Assembly (NCBI GenBank): GCA_016648135.1
Contig: JADDOH010002309.1
Span: 1 to 64,000, forward strand
DNA from: Agrypnia vestita
Taxonomy: Eukaryota; Arthropoda; Insecta; Trichoptera; Phryganeidae
Direction: 5' to 3'
Length of the DNA: 64,000 bases
Shown: one piece after another, positions 1-9,536 of the stretch
How the letters are laid out: every line of letters begins with the position of its first letter
Position numbering within the stretch: position 1 is the first letter of the stretch
Translations under genes and position numbers: made by a program
Notes under the pieces: generated by a model
Databases searched by the model: none
Seen by the model: only the letters and a program-made list of their open reading frames with translations
What the model was told of the DNA's origin: nothing

Positions 1-639
1 TAACAAAGTACAACCTAATCGATTAAAGCAAATCGAATAATTCCGGATCTCGTGGTCTAAGCGGCGATAATTGTGAAGTGATTTATCAATCAAGCATCGG
101 CAAGTTGGTCCTATTTATTGAAATGTGAAACAATGTGTGTTGACGCTGTCTAAGGTATAAATATAATTACAATTTTCCGCATAATTTCAGGATAATTCAT
201 CATACCGCTCAACAATCGATAAAAATGTATAATCAAATACTTCTAGTCTCTAAACTATTGTAGCCAAACATACCCTGTAGAAACTCGGGTGGGGAGAGCC
301 AATAATAATACCCGCACTTCTCATGTATAGATATCTCAGAATTTATCTATTAGTCTTTCTGTACCAGAAGACAGTAATTAAGCTCATGTGGCTCCAAAAT
401 CATCGAGCCACTCTCGAGTCAAGAGTTTTCAGTGCGCGGGTATTTTCGAAAATCCTGGCAGTACGCAGAACAAATCCTAGCATTCTCAATGCATTACCAC
501 TTACTGCTTCTATGTGATCACGAAATTTCAGGGTGCTCACAAATCTAATTCCTAGATCCTACACGACAACCTAGACACCTGTGTATGCACTGAACATTAA
601 AAATGCAGTACTCATAAATGGATTATTCTAGAAACTCAC

Positions 640-841
640 CTTGAGAGACCGCCAATAATTCCGCTCGACCAGACTGCATCCACGCAGTGGGCTGCAGTGA
701 CCACAAACTTGGTGGAAATAAGGGATCCTCCGCAGTAGTGGGATTTCAAGATCTGCCCGATCCTAAGTGAAACAGCGAATGGTGCTAAACCTTCCGGAGC
801 GATGTCTCCTCCGATAATTCGTTCATCCGTGAACACATTGG
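640..841 (-). CDS. Exon 2 of left-copy serine protease (IIGG and catalytic His)
   Basis: The 202-bp exon runs from acceptor TATAG to donor GTGAGT on the minus strand. It encodes the end of the propeptide (VFTDER), the activation site R|IIGG, the CGGSL loop and TAAHC. It is the direct counterpart of 11865-12072, shorter by an in-frame 6 bp. Confidence 0.88.
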
Positions 842-3800
842 CTATAAAAAAGAAGAGATAATGAGTCTACCATTCAGGATATAATTCAAATCTCAAAAAT
901 CTAAGATGCACAAAAAAGAAGATCTTTAATAAAACGCCAGAGGAAATAAGAGAGGGACCAAAAACTGACTAAATATATTTTAAGAAAATATTCGAAGGGT
1001 TAAGAAAATATTAGGAGGGCTAAGAATTAATTGATATTATTTGCTTATATTAAAACATTTTTATTAGTATATAGGGTATATCATAGCTAGTAGCAACTTC
1101 GGAGAGGTCTTCTTCATTCAATTTTTAATAGAAAATAATTTTTACACATTGGGTCAAATCAACAGTTTGGGAGATAAGCGACGTCAAAGTTGGATTTTCA
1201 TTTTTTTTCTTTCATTTTCATAAGTTTTCATTGTGATAAATTTTAATATACTTACTCAAAATATTCTGAATTTTTAATATTCAATATAAATTACAGTCAT
1301 GATGATCTCACGTTGTAAAAAAGATAAGACATAAATATTGATAAAAAATGCAAACTTGAACTGTTGGCGTTTTACCAAAAGTGTAAAGAATATTTTCTAT
1401 TCAAAATTGAATGAAGAAGACTCCCCCGAAGTTAATGATACTAGCTACGAGACACCCTGTATAATAAATAATGTATTAAACTAAGCGAAATTCAAATATA
1501 AATAATGATTCATATTATAATAGTAATAATTTATTATATAAAATTGCTCAGTGAACAAACAGTTTTTAAAGGTGCGGAATATTTAAGAAACAAATTACTA
1601 TCTTTTTAAATAGGGATTCGATATTTAAGAAACAAATTACTATCTTTTTAAATAGGGATTCGTGCACGGAATGGGTTTCACGTCAATTTTCTTAATATTT
1701 TCCAACTAAGCTACACGCCTGTGCTATGAAAATAGGACACACTTGATCATAGTCTCATGGAACGAGGCCTGAACAACCGACCACTAGATCGCTAGGTGAG
1801 CGTCTAGAATCCAGACCAACAAATTACAACACTTATTTAAGGGGGGGGTAAGGTTTTTAACTTTTTTTTGCATTTTATTTTTTAAATGAATGTATAACAT
1901 CGCAAGAATATTGTGTCAAAATTTCAAGTCAATCGGAGCAAAATTGACAAAATTATGAACATTTGAGCGATACTCAGACTGATTTTCTATACCTGCTCGG
2001 GCAGCTGAGAGACGCGCTCACCTGAGGACTACCGGACGTGCTTTTTGTATTGGAAGAGTTTTGTGTAGACAAGGACAAAAAGATGCTGATGATGAAAGCT
2101 CTTTGCTGTGTGAACATGACATCGACAATCATGTGTAAGTATAAAATAAGTGTTGAGTTTTATTTTGAATTTTACAGTGTGCAAAACTTTAAAGCGTTTT
2201 CCCCACATCACACGTTTTCAAAGTCGGTGTTCATCATAACTTCAAAACTACTGCACCGATCCTTTTGAAATTTTGAACACTATTTCTGTCCATAATTTAC
2301 GAGGTAACGCTGGAGACTTTTTTCCAAATTTGTTATTAATTTTTATTTTTTAATAACAAATTAGTCGATATTTTTCGCAAAAATCGCGTTTTTCCTTTCA
2401 AAGTGTTCCAAAAAATTGAAAAATTGAAAATTCAGAAAACCCTCCCAGCGTTACGTGGGAAAATCTATAATCTAACGAATGAAGTTTGATTTTTTGATTT
2501 CAGATGATCTAGCACCAAGTTATGATGGACACCGCAATTCTCCTTTTTTCCGAGACATGTCCGAATAATTGCTGCCATTGCCGTATTTTTTAATATTTCA
2601 TCTTGAAAATTTTACACAATATTCTTCAAATGTCGTACTTTAATGTACCATTGGTTTAAATAAAGACATTTTAACTGTGTCGTCACAAAAAATTCACAAA
2701 AACATGCCTTTTTTTGTACGAATTAACCTTACCCCCCCCTTAAATACCATAATAAATATATTTCAGTGAAAAAATTTCAACTCAAAATTTACTATCACTG
2801 AAGCAGTGGCATGCAGCGCATACAAGCAAAAAATCTGTGCATTAGTAAAGATTATGAGAAACAAATATTAATTAAACAATCCTTATCTTAAGAAAAAGTT
2901 GATTTAAAATTCTAGCCGTAATTCGTTCTACGGCTAGAAGTTTTATTTCTGACGTTTCCATTTAACGTGACGTCCTACGGCTAGAAATTTTATTTCCGAC
3001 TTTTCTGCGCTTAACTTCATGTCAATTCTTCATTTATTTCGCCAACCAATTTGTTCCACAGATATAGTCAAGTCGAGAAAAAAGCGTGTATTTTTAATGC
3101 TGCGAGTTTTGTGTAGTAGCATCCTTCTTCGAAAGGTCCTATGCCAGGCGCACGTCATACAGAAATGTTATTTTTTACAAATTCCACCCAAAACTTTCGA
3201 TGTAAATTTTATGTTTTTTCTGTGGTAAATGTAAATACGAATACGACAAATATCATCCGTCATATAATGATATCTAAAAATGTTTGATTTATTTTTGTGA
3301 AAAGAAACGTAAATCTGAAATTAGTATTGTTCCCGATTTAATTATATATAAATCGTCTTCGAAATATATTGGAATTTTTCGCCGTATTAGCTATACCTAT
3401 GTAAAATATTTATTTATTTAGGAAATATTGTTTTCAATACTTCTTTTATAGTGCAGTTATTTTTGTGGATTGAAACTACTCAAAATAGTTCATTATGTAA
3501 AGTTAAATTTTTTTTAAATATATATATACACTTAAGGTATAGCGATCTATAGTATATATATATATATATAATATATATCTATATATATATATATTTACAT
3601 ATATTCGTATTCATAGTATATAAGTCAGGTCACAGCATAACCTAAGTTTATAGCCCCACTGCACGCCACTGCATTGAAGGGTAGAAAGCTAGAGGAGAGA
3701 AATTAGAGAAACAAGATCGTGAAACACTACTCTTTAATTTTGCTGCTGTAAATATTGGGTCAGTATCTTGCTGGATACCACGGCAGATAGACTGCCAAAA

Positions 3801-4223
3801 GTGGATATTCCAGGCAAGCCCAGAAGGCAGAAGACCGGGGCCGTCCTAGGAAGACTGGCGGAACCCTGAAACAGTTGGAGGATGCTGCGAAAGCAGAGGT
3901 TTAAATTGGACGACGGAAGAGGCGAAGCCCAAGAAAAAGTTGGAACTTCACTAGCGGTGCAGTGACCCCGACCCAATTAGGGATAAGAAGTAGAAGAAGA
4001 AGAGAAGTAAATATTGTCACATCGTGTAGTATTTTAACCCATATAAAAATATAAATAAAGAAAATTCATCAAAATACCGATAATCCGAAATATATTTAGC
4101 CATATTAGCCGCCAAAATCAGTTATTATCCTGCGTAAATATTTAAGCGTAGTAAAATAAAGAAGTAATTACCACTGCCGCAAGCGACCAGCGCGAACAGA
4201 AAGAAGGAATGCAAGGCAGCCAT
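640..4223 (-). CDS. Chymotrypsin-like secreted serine protease, left copy (partial, 5' exons only)
   Basis: Two exons are visible on the minus strand: 4172-4223 (signal peptide, MAALHSFFLFALVACGS) and 640-841 (propeptide, IIGG mature N-terminus, CGGSL and TAAHC with the catalytic His). Splicing is GT-AG and the phase 1 junction rebuilds an Ala codon; exon 2 ends in phase 2. The reading frame is intact and nearly identical to the complete paralogue at 9393-13674. Against that copy it lacks six bases (two codons) just before the exon 2 donor and carries a few substitutions, such as RIGQ for RTGL. Exons with the catalytic Asp and Ser are not present; by alignment with the paralogue, exon 3 should begin just off the left edge. 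Intron 1 is 3330 bp against 1550 bp in the other copy, because of later transposon insertions. Family role is extracellular proteolysis, probably midgut digestion (inference). Whether it is functional cannot be judged from two exons. Confidence 0.85.
1070..1463. repeat. Hairpin MITE, family A (left-copy intron 1)
   Basis: About 390 bp with long imperfect inverted ends. The outer motif resembles ACAGGGTGTCTCGTAGCTAG, followed by a conserved stretch containing CTTCGG and TCTTCATTCAATTTT. The same element occupies the same place in the paralogue (12302-12686). Other family members are near 9727, 30146, 40339 and 48555. Confidence 0.75.
1579..1662. repeat. Exact 42-bp tandem duplication
   Basis: Units 1579-1620 and 1621-1662 are identical. 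The paralogous intron of the right copy (near 12800-12841) has a single unit, so this arose after the gene duplication. Confidence 0.85.
1640..1830 (-). repeat. tRNA-derived SINE, degenerate, left-copy intron 1
   Basis: Read on the minus strand it matches the SINE at 35690-35832 and 48646-48815 in the segment around TAGCACAGGCGTGTAGCTTAG, with weak A/B-box-like sequence. It is also present in the right copy at 12838-13018. Confidence 0.55.
1841..2739. mobile_element. 899-bp TTAA-flanked non-autonomous element
   Basis: Inverted ends GGGGGGGGTAAGGTT (15 bp) are flanked by TTAA at 1837-1840 and 2740-2743. The paralogous intron has a single TTAA and no insert (near 13021), which proves insertion at that tetranucleotide. 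TTAA target duplication is the hallmark of the piggyBac superfamily. No convincing transposase is encoded; the reading frame at 2038-2268 looks accidental. Confidence 0.85.
2803..3674. mobile_element. 872-bp TIR element with TGAA duplication
   Basis: Ends GCAGTGGCATGCAG at the left and an inverted CTGCACGCCACTGC at the right, flanked by TGAA at 2799-2802 and 3675-3678. The empty site in the paralogue reads CACTGAAGGGTAG with one TGAA. Inside are a small hairpin at about 2911-2940 and an AT-dinucleotide tract at about 3540-3605. No coding capacity is seen. Confidence 0.75.
3730..4003 (+). pseudogene. LINE 3'-end fragment with GAA-rich tail (left copy)
   Basis: A frameshifted counterpart of 13140-13395. 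The plus strand encodes pieces of the post-RT tail of a non-LTR retrotransposon ORF2 (Arg/Gly-rich GRRPRGRP-type segment) and ends in an AAG-repeat tail. Confidence 0.65.
4172..4223 (-). CDS. Exon 1 (signal peptide) of left-copy serine protease
   Basis: A 52-bp first exon with ATG at 4223-4221 encodes a 17-residue hydrophobic leader, followed by donor GTAATT. It differs from the paralogue's exon 1 (13623-13674) by Ser for Phe at residue 6. A TATA element lies about 40 bases upstream at 4264-4272. Confidence 0.85.
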
Positions 4224-4263
4224 GGTCTCGACGGGACTCTTCATGAGCACCAGCTGTCTCCAG

Positions 4264-4272
4264 TTTTTATAC
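4264..4272 (-). promoter_or_regulatory. TATA box of left-copy protease
   Basis: GTATAAAAA on the minus strand, about 40 bp upstream of the ATG, is conserved with the paralogue along with the short leader between them. Confidence 0.6.
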
Positions 4273-4389
4273 AAACTAACTATCATGCAGTGGCAGTATG
4301 GTGGACTATATAGCGCACCGGAATTACATACTAGACTTTTATATAGGCTTTTAGGAGCACAATCCAAGAATATGGACAGTATTCAAGCG

Positions 4390-4690
4390 GATCCAGGGGG
4401 GGGGTCCAGGACCTAGGTGGACCACTAATTAAAATACTCATACTCACATTCAGTCACTTACTAACTTTTAATTTTTCAGGTACTACTGTATCTTTAAGCA
4501 GAATACTGCAATCAAACTCGATTGATTTAAAAAAAGCTGCGGATGCTATTAATGATACTATAGGTGTTCTACAAAATAAAAGAGAAAATGCGGACGTAAT
4601 TTGCCGACAGCTTTTTGAAGAGGCTAAAGAAGTAGCTGAGAAGCTAGATGTAGAAATTAAATGTCCCAGAATAGTGTCAGAATACCCCAA
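4390..4690 (+). pseudogene. hAT-like transposase fragment
   Basis: The plus strand at 4477-4690 reads VSLSRILQSN, then KRENADVICRQLF, then KLDVEIKCPRIVS, resembling the C-terminal half of hAT/zinc-finger-MYM-type transposases before the dimerisation domain. It starts abruptly and breaks into an A-run. The G-rich CCAGGGGGGGGG at 4394-4406 may be a terminus. Family call is from motif recollection. Confidence 0.5.
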
Positions 4691-5012
4691 AAAAAAACGA
4701 AATTATAGTTTTGAAAATATACTGAAATGTTTTTTAGTCATCTGAGAAACTTTTTGACGTTTCCGCTTGTAAATGCACTTCAATTGAATCATGTTCGTGT
4801 CTAAAACCTAAGAAAGTTTACATCAATGAGAGAAGTTTTTGTTGGATCAAATAAATGATAGGAAAATGGTTATAAGCGGTTTTGATAAGAAAGAAACGGC
4901 TATATTAATTAAACGACAGCAGAGATAAATTTTAGAGTCAATAAGGGTAACAAAAAAGTCGTGTTTTACTCAAGAAACCGATTCTGTCTCAGCAAATTGT
5001 GATGAAGATTCA

Positions 5013-5765
5013 TTGCGTGAATCTTCCCCAGAAACGTATCCGATAACAGAGGCATCTCTGACAAACTCGCCCTCGACGGAGACACCGTTGAATTCAACGG
5101 CGAATTGGAATACATTGCCTTTGCTGACAGTTGCTAAAATCTGTGATAGATACGGTTTATCCACGCAATCCGCTGCTGCTGTTGCTTCTGCGGTTTTGAC
5201 TGACGTCGACTTGGTTTCTACCGAGGATTTAACTCTGGTTATTGATAAAAATAAGATCTACAGAGATGTATCTAAAACCCGGAAGCTTCAAAAGTTATTG
5301 GAGGTATTGTTATAAAAAGCATTTACTTTGATGGACGAAAAGACCATCGCAAAGAAGTTTTAGAAGACCACATCTCAATTTTAGCACAGCCTGGATAAAT
5401 TTATTTGGGGACACACAATACCGAAAGACGTGGCACTGCAAAGGGAATTCTTATTTCGATCACAACTTTAGTAGAGGGTCGAGGTTGGAATTAAGATGAC
5501 GTGATTTGCGTTGAATGTGACGGAACTGCAACTAACACCGATTGGAAGGGTGACGTGATTCAATATTTAGAGGAGTATTTGCAGAGACCGTTACAATGGT
5601 GTGTTTGTATGCCTTCATGTCAATGAGTTACCCCTTCGTCATTTATTCTTGACCTTAGATGGTTGCACTTCGGATCCTAGAGAATATAACAGACGCCTCA
5701 CAAAGTGTAACTGACGTCACTTCTAGAGATGGCTTTATTAGAACCAGGATGCAATCTCGAGCAGA
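5013..5765 (+). pseudogene. Degenerate copy of a multicopy ORF family of unknown function
   Basis: The plus strand begins with an Ser/Thr-rich leader, then LLTVAKICDRYGLS and an Ala-rich helix, VIDKNKI, then, after a frame shift near 5310, IYFDGRKDH, DHISILAQPG, CDGTATNTDWK and LHVNELPLRHLF. It ends DGFIRTRMQSR. At least three stops or frameshifts interrupt it. The end part matches the pseudogene at 37913-38290 on the opposite strand. Proteins with these motifs are repeated in several arthropod genomes, probably carried by transposons; I know no assigned function. Confidence 0.55.
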
Positions 5766-6454
5766 AATGCCAAATTTTGGACCAGTATATTTATTTTTTG
5801 ATTTTGTTAATGTGTATAATTTTTATTTTTAGCTTACGTTGCGTAGGACCATAGGCCCCAAAACATGTTAATAATATATTTATATACATATATCTTTGGT
5901 CTTTTACGGCCAGTACACCTTAAAAGTGATACTTTTTCGTATCGACGTATCATTTTTGTTTTTATAGTTCTTATTATGAAACAATTACATTTTCAAAGGC
6001 ATATTGAGACACTCAATTTAAATAAAAATGTATCAAATGAAAATGTAAAACAATAATGTAAAGTCACATAAAGTTGATATTTTGGTATGTATGTAGTAGA
6101 ACTAATACTGTACAAAAATATGGTATTCTTAACTTAAAAACTTTTTTAGGTTGCACTCGGGGTGCGCTATTAGCATATTAGTGAACATTCATAAATACCA
6201 TAGATGATATTGAAAAGTCAATAAAAAAGTATATGTGTAAAAGACTTTGTTAGCCCCTCTGATATTTACTTATGACGGTCTGATGCTAAAATATGATGAT
6301 AAAATGCTTATTAAAGATTTTAAAAGTTGTAAAAGTAGGTCTTGATTTGATTTTCTAATCCCATCAAACATGAGCATATTTAAAAAAACTGAATTATACA
6401 TACTGATTTTATTTATTATTATTACTTTAATAATTACTTAAATATCTAACTCAC

Positions 6455-6506
6455 CATTACTACAAGCAACCAACGCCAGGAGCGAAACCAAAACACGACC
6501 AGCCAT
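6455..6506 (-). CDS. Orphan serine-protease signal-peptide exon
   Basis: A 52-bp exon on the minus strand encodes MAGRVLVSLLALVACSN and ends in phase 1 at donor GTGAGT. Its length, phase and hydrophobic pattern match exon 1 of the two proteases. A TATA-like TATAAATA lies at 6553-6560. No IIGG/His exon follows before exon 1 of the left copy at 4223. It is either the remnant of a third paralogue whose other exons were lost, or an alternative first exon that could splice in phase to 640-841. The sequence alone does not decide between these. Confidence 0.6.
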
Positions 6507-6552
6507 TGTTGAAAATATGTGGATACTTTTGTGAAAATGTACTGGAGGGTCG

Positions 6553-6560
6553 TATTTATA
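6553..6560 (-). promoter_or_regulatory. TATA-like element before orphan signal exon
   Basis: TATAAATA on the minus strand about 47 bp upstream of the orphan ATG, followed at roughly 25 bp by CAGT, an arthropod initiator-like motif. Confidence 0.45.
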
Positions 6561-7473
6561 TTAATATGATAAGTATCTCAAACTAAATAATCTTTTTTTT
6601 TATATTTGTATACATTTATTTCAATTTTATAGATAAGATTAAATCTGGTTAACGATAAGTCGTTGGATTACTCGGTGAGCTCTGCAAAAACTCAAATTAT
6701 CGTGAACTGGTCTGGTTCGTGATCTATGTACTTTCAATACCATCTACTTTCAGAATTATTATTTTTGAATACTATTGAATATTTGATTTGAATTCTTTGA
6801 ACTATAATGCAAAACTAATAACTTCTTAAGTTTTTTAATATTAGTTTATAAATACTTTTGACTGTGACTACTTTCCATATAAATTTCTACGACATACCGT
6901 ATCTAATAGTAGGATTCTTCATGCTTAGAAACTAGAATATCACGAACCTATATATTTTTTTTTACTAATTTTAAAAAATGATGTACTATTAAAGGCAATT
7001 GAAACCCCCACTAGATAATCACATGGATTATACGACGTTATTACAATAAATAGGTACTTTTCATCTCGATGTCAGGTTCTTCGGCATTAAAATTCATTCG
7101 CCATCATTATCTAAATACGGCATAATAAATACTAATAGTTTTTATTAAACAGTAAATTTAAAAAATATTAATAATCTAAACAAAATTTGGATTTATTTGA
7201 TCAAAGATATTTTTTTTGATATATATTTAGCGTTCATAAAATTTATCTAAAATTTCATATTGTTATTAAATGTATACCTTTAATCTTCACATAGGAACAC
7301 AGAGATAACAATCAACTATTTGAATACAATACAATCAACAACATCAAATCAAATTTTTAATCTAAAAAATTAACAATAATTGTAATTGATGTCACTCTAA
7401 TGAGAGTACAAAATAATTCGACGCAAGTATTTCAATCAATTTACTAAGTGATTTGTAAACATAATATCACATT

Positions 7474-7497
7474 ATATATATATATATATATATATAT
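7474..7497. repeat. AT dinucleotide microsatellite
   Basis: About 12 TA units just before a repeat that starts near 7500. Confidence 0.8.
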
Positions 7498-7499
7498 GT

Positions 7500-7920
7500 T
7501 AGTATTGATTTCTTTAGGGGTAACCCGCGTCAAAATCTGGTCCTCAGAAGGACCATTCGTCAACCGACGTTTCGCCTGAATCACAACAGGCATCTTCAGG
7601 TTGCTTGTTAATAAATTTCCGTCACGAGGGGCAGTGCGAACACGTCCGTTCGTATCGGAAGCTTATTACCAAGTGAGGTCTGGTAAGTCAAAGTCTAAAT
7701 TTGGGTACTGTGGTCATTATTGGCCTTAATGATTTTCGGGAACTTTGTATTAAATATTGGGTGTTCCCGGCCGTTGCTGGCCTTAATGGCGTTTGTTTGG
7801 CTCCTTGTGATGCGTTTTGTACTTGATGTTGCTTCTATTGTGTCGGTGGTTATAATTAATTGATTTTTGCGCGCTAATATATTAGCAGCAGTTTTAACAG
7901 ACATAAATTTTTTCATTAAC
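7500..7920 (-). repeat. Retroelement-like 3' fragment
   Basis: The minus strand has CATCTTCAGGTTGC-type sequence in inverted sense next to ACGTTTCGCCTGAATCAC, a signature seen at the ends of several insect repeats. A 73-codon minus-strand frame (7695-7916) is interrupted afterwards. Family is not resolved. Confidence 0.4.
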
Positions 7921-8102
7921 TGAAACTATTCTATATCATTTTGACATATATCACGATCTATCTATATAGTCACCACTCTTGGCTCTACAACCCCTGGTGG
8001 GTCTTGGCCTCCTCAAGAGCCTGATAGGTCTATAAAGTATAATGTACGACATTTTGACAACTATTAATGACTTATCTCTTTAGTAAACTAATCTACCTAC
8101 TA

Positions 8103-8255
8103 AGAAAACAACAAAAAAAAAAAAATTTATACAGAGATGCGAACTCGGAATACGTGTCATATCAATATTCTTACTATTTTCAAACTAAACTAAACGCTTT
8201 TGCAATGAAAATAGGACTAACTTGCTGGTCTGGAGTGAGTGAGAATTTAGTGTTA
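8103..8255 (-). repeat. tRNA-derived SINE fragment
   Basis: The reverse complement matches 35690-35832 over the segment around AGTAAGAATATTGATATGAC and the TTAGTCCTATTTTCATTGC region. Confidence 0.55.
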
Positions 8256-8440
8256 AATGAACCTACTGACTCACTCATTGTGTCGCAAATCGTGGATATG
8301 CGCCCTAAGGGATCTTTTAAACTTAAATAATCATAAAAATGAGGACACACAAGTGACTGTGAAAATTTATAATCTCGAAGCAAAACAAAATTAAAACTGA
8401 ATAAACTAGGTACTTCGAATAAAATATAATCAAGATATAT

Positions 8441-8806
8441 AGATGTCTCATAGAGACGAAGTTATTTTTATATGAGAAAGTAAATGTGGAAGTCTTTTTT
8501 GGTGTACACAGGCTTACGACCTATATAATACGGCTGGCTTAAAGTCTCATAGCTACATCATACGGCTGGCTTAAGTGATCACTTTACACAATTTAACATG
8601 ATAGAGTACCACATCTACACGGCTGGCTTAGTCTCATAGCTACGTTCTATCATACGGATGGCTTAAGTGATCACTTTACACAATTTAACTTGATAGACTA
8701 CCACAACTACACAACGATAGGTCATAAGCCCTAGGAACACCAAAAAAAAAGTCTTCCATACCAACTTTCCCATAAAAAATAGTTTCGTTTCTATGACACA
8801 TATATG
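8441..8806. mobile_element. Foldback element with internal tandem repeats
   Basis: The left arm (8441-8525; AGATGTCTCATAGAGACGAA, then GGAAGTCTTTTTTGGTGT and GGCTTACGACCTAT) is mirrored by the right arm at about 8708-8806. Between them lies a duplicated unit with ACGGCTGGCTTA and GTGATCACTTTACACAATTT. Solo arms of the family occur at 14571-14690 and 25629-25720. Confidence 0.7.
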
Positions 8807-9392
8807 AGACAATAATAAATATATATTATAAATATATATTTATTATTGATATCTCCCTGAGAATAAAATCCAGTATTGTTTTTTTGAAAATTTTAAAAAT
8901 ATTCTGAATAAAATATTAACTCTTTTGTGTACAGCCTAAAAGCCATTTTCAATTTGTGACAATTATAGAGACGAAGGACTAACTTTGCTTTTCAATTTAT
9001 ACTCGATTTATATTGCGATCATATTGAAAGAAAAAAATATGAATTTGGCATTATGTTGTAGAATTATTCAGGTTAATAGAAAACATAAACCACGTTACCC
9101 CTACGTAAGTTTAATTTTAATTTTATATTTTACTACTGAATTTTCGAGAGTTACAGAATATCTCGTCGGCAGATGAAGTATTAAACTTGAATAGCAAAAT
9201 ATGAAATTGTAATTAAACTCACCTAGAAGTAACATATTGTAGTTTATGTATTTTTAATGAAAGTATTTGATGAAGAACAAATTAATAGTATATATTTAAT
9301 GAAAAACAGGTTGTTTAGCAGAATTTTTAATTGTGTTTTTGGTCGTACATAAATTTTCATATTTCACTTATTATTGAAAGAGGATAGAAGGA

Positions 9393-9536
9393 CTATACTC
9401 CGGTGACAGCATTGATCCAGTCAGCGAAGGTAGAGACCCTGGTGAAGACATCGGGGGCGCCCGCCGCGCAAGGGAGGCCCCACGAGACGATGCCGACCAG
9501 TCCGTCGTTGTTGTACAGCGCACTTCCAGAGTCACC
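9393..9536 (-). CDS. Exon 5 of complete serine protease (active-site Ser, stop)
   Basis: The 144-bp last exon begins with GDSGSA (Ser227) and continues with VSWGLPC and PDVFTRV, giving Asp at the 226-equivalent position. TAG stop at 9393-9395. Confidence 0.92.
   Translation of the reverse strand, partial: GDSGSALYNNDGLVGIVSWGLPCAAGAPDVFTRVSTFADWINAVTGV

Noticed and set aside
2038..2268. 76-codon frame inside the TTAA element
   Set aside because: No recognisable domain; likely chance in a non-autonomous element.
8441..8806. CRISPR-like spaced repeats
   Set aside because: Only two or three imperfect units inside a foldback element in a eukaryotic genome.
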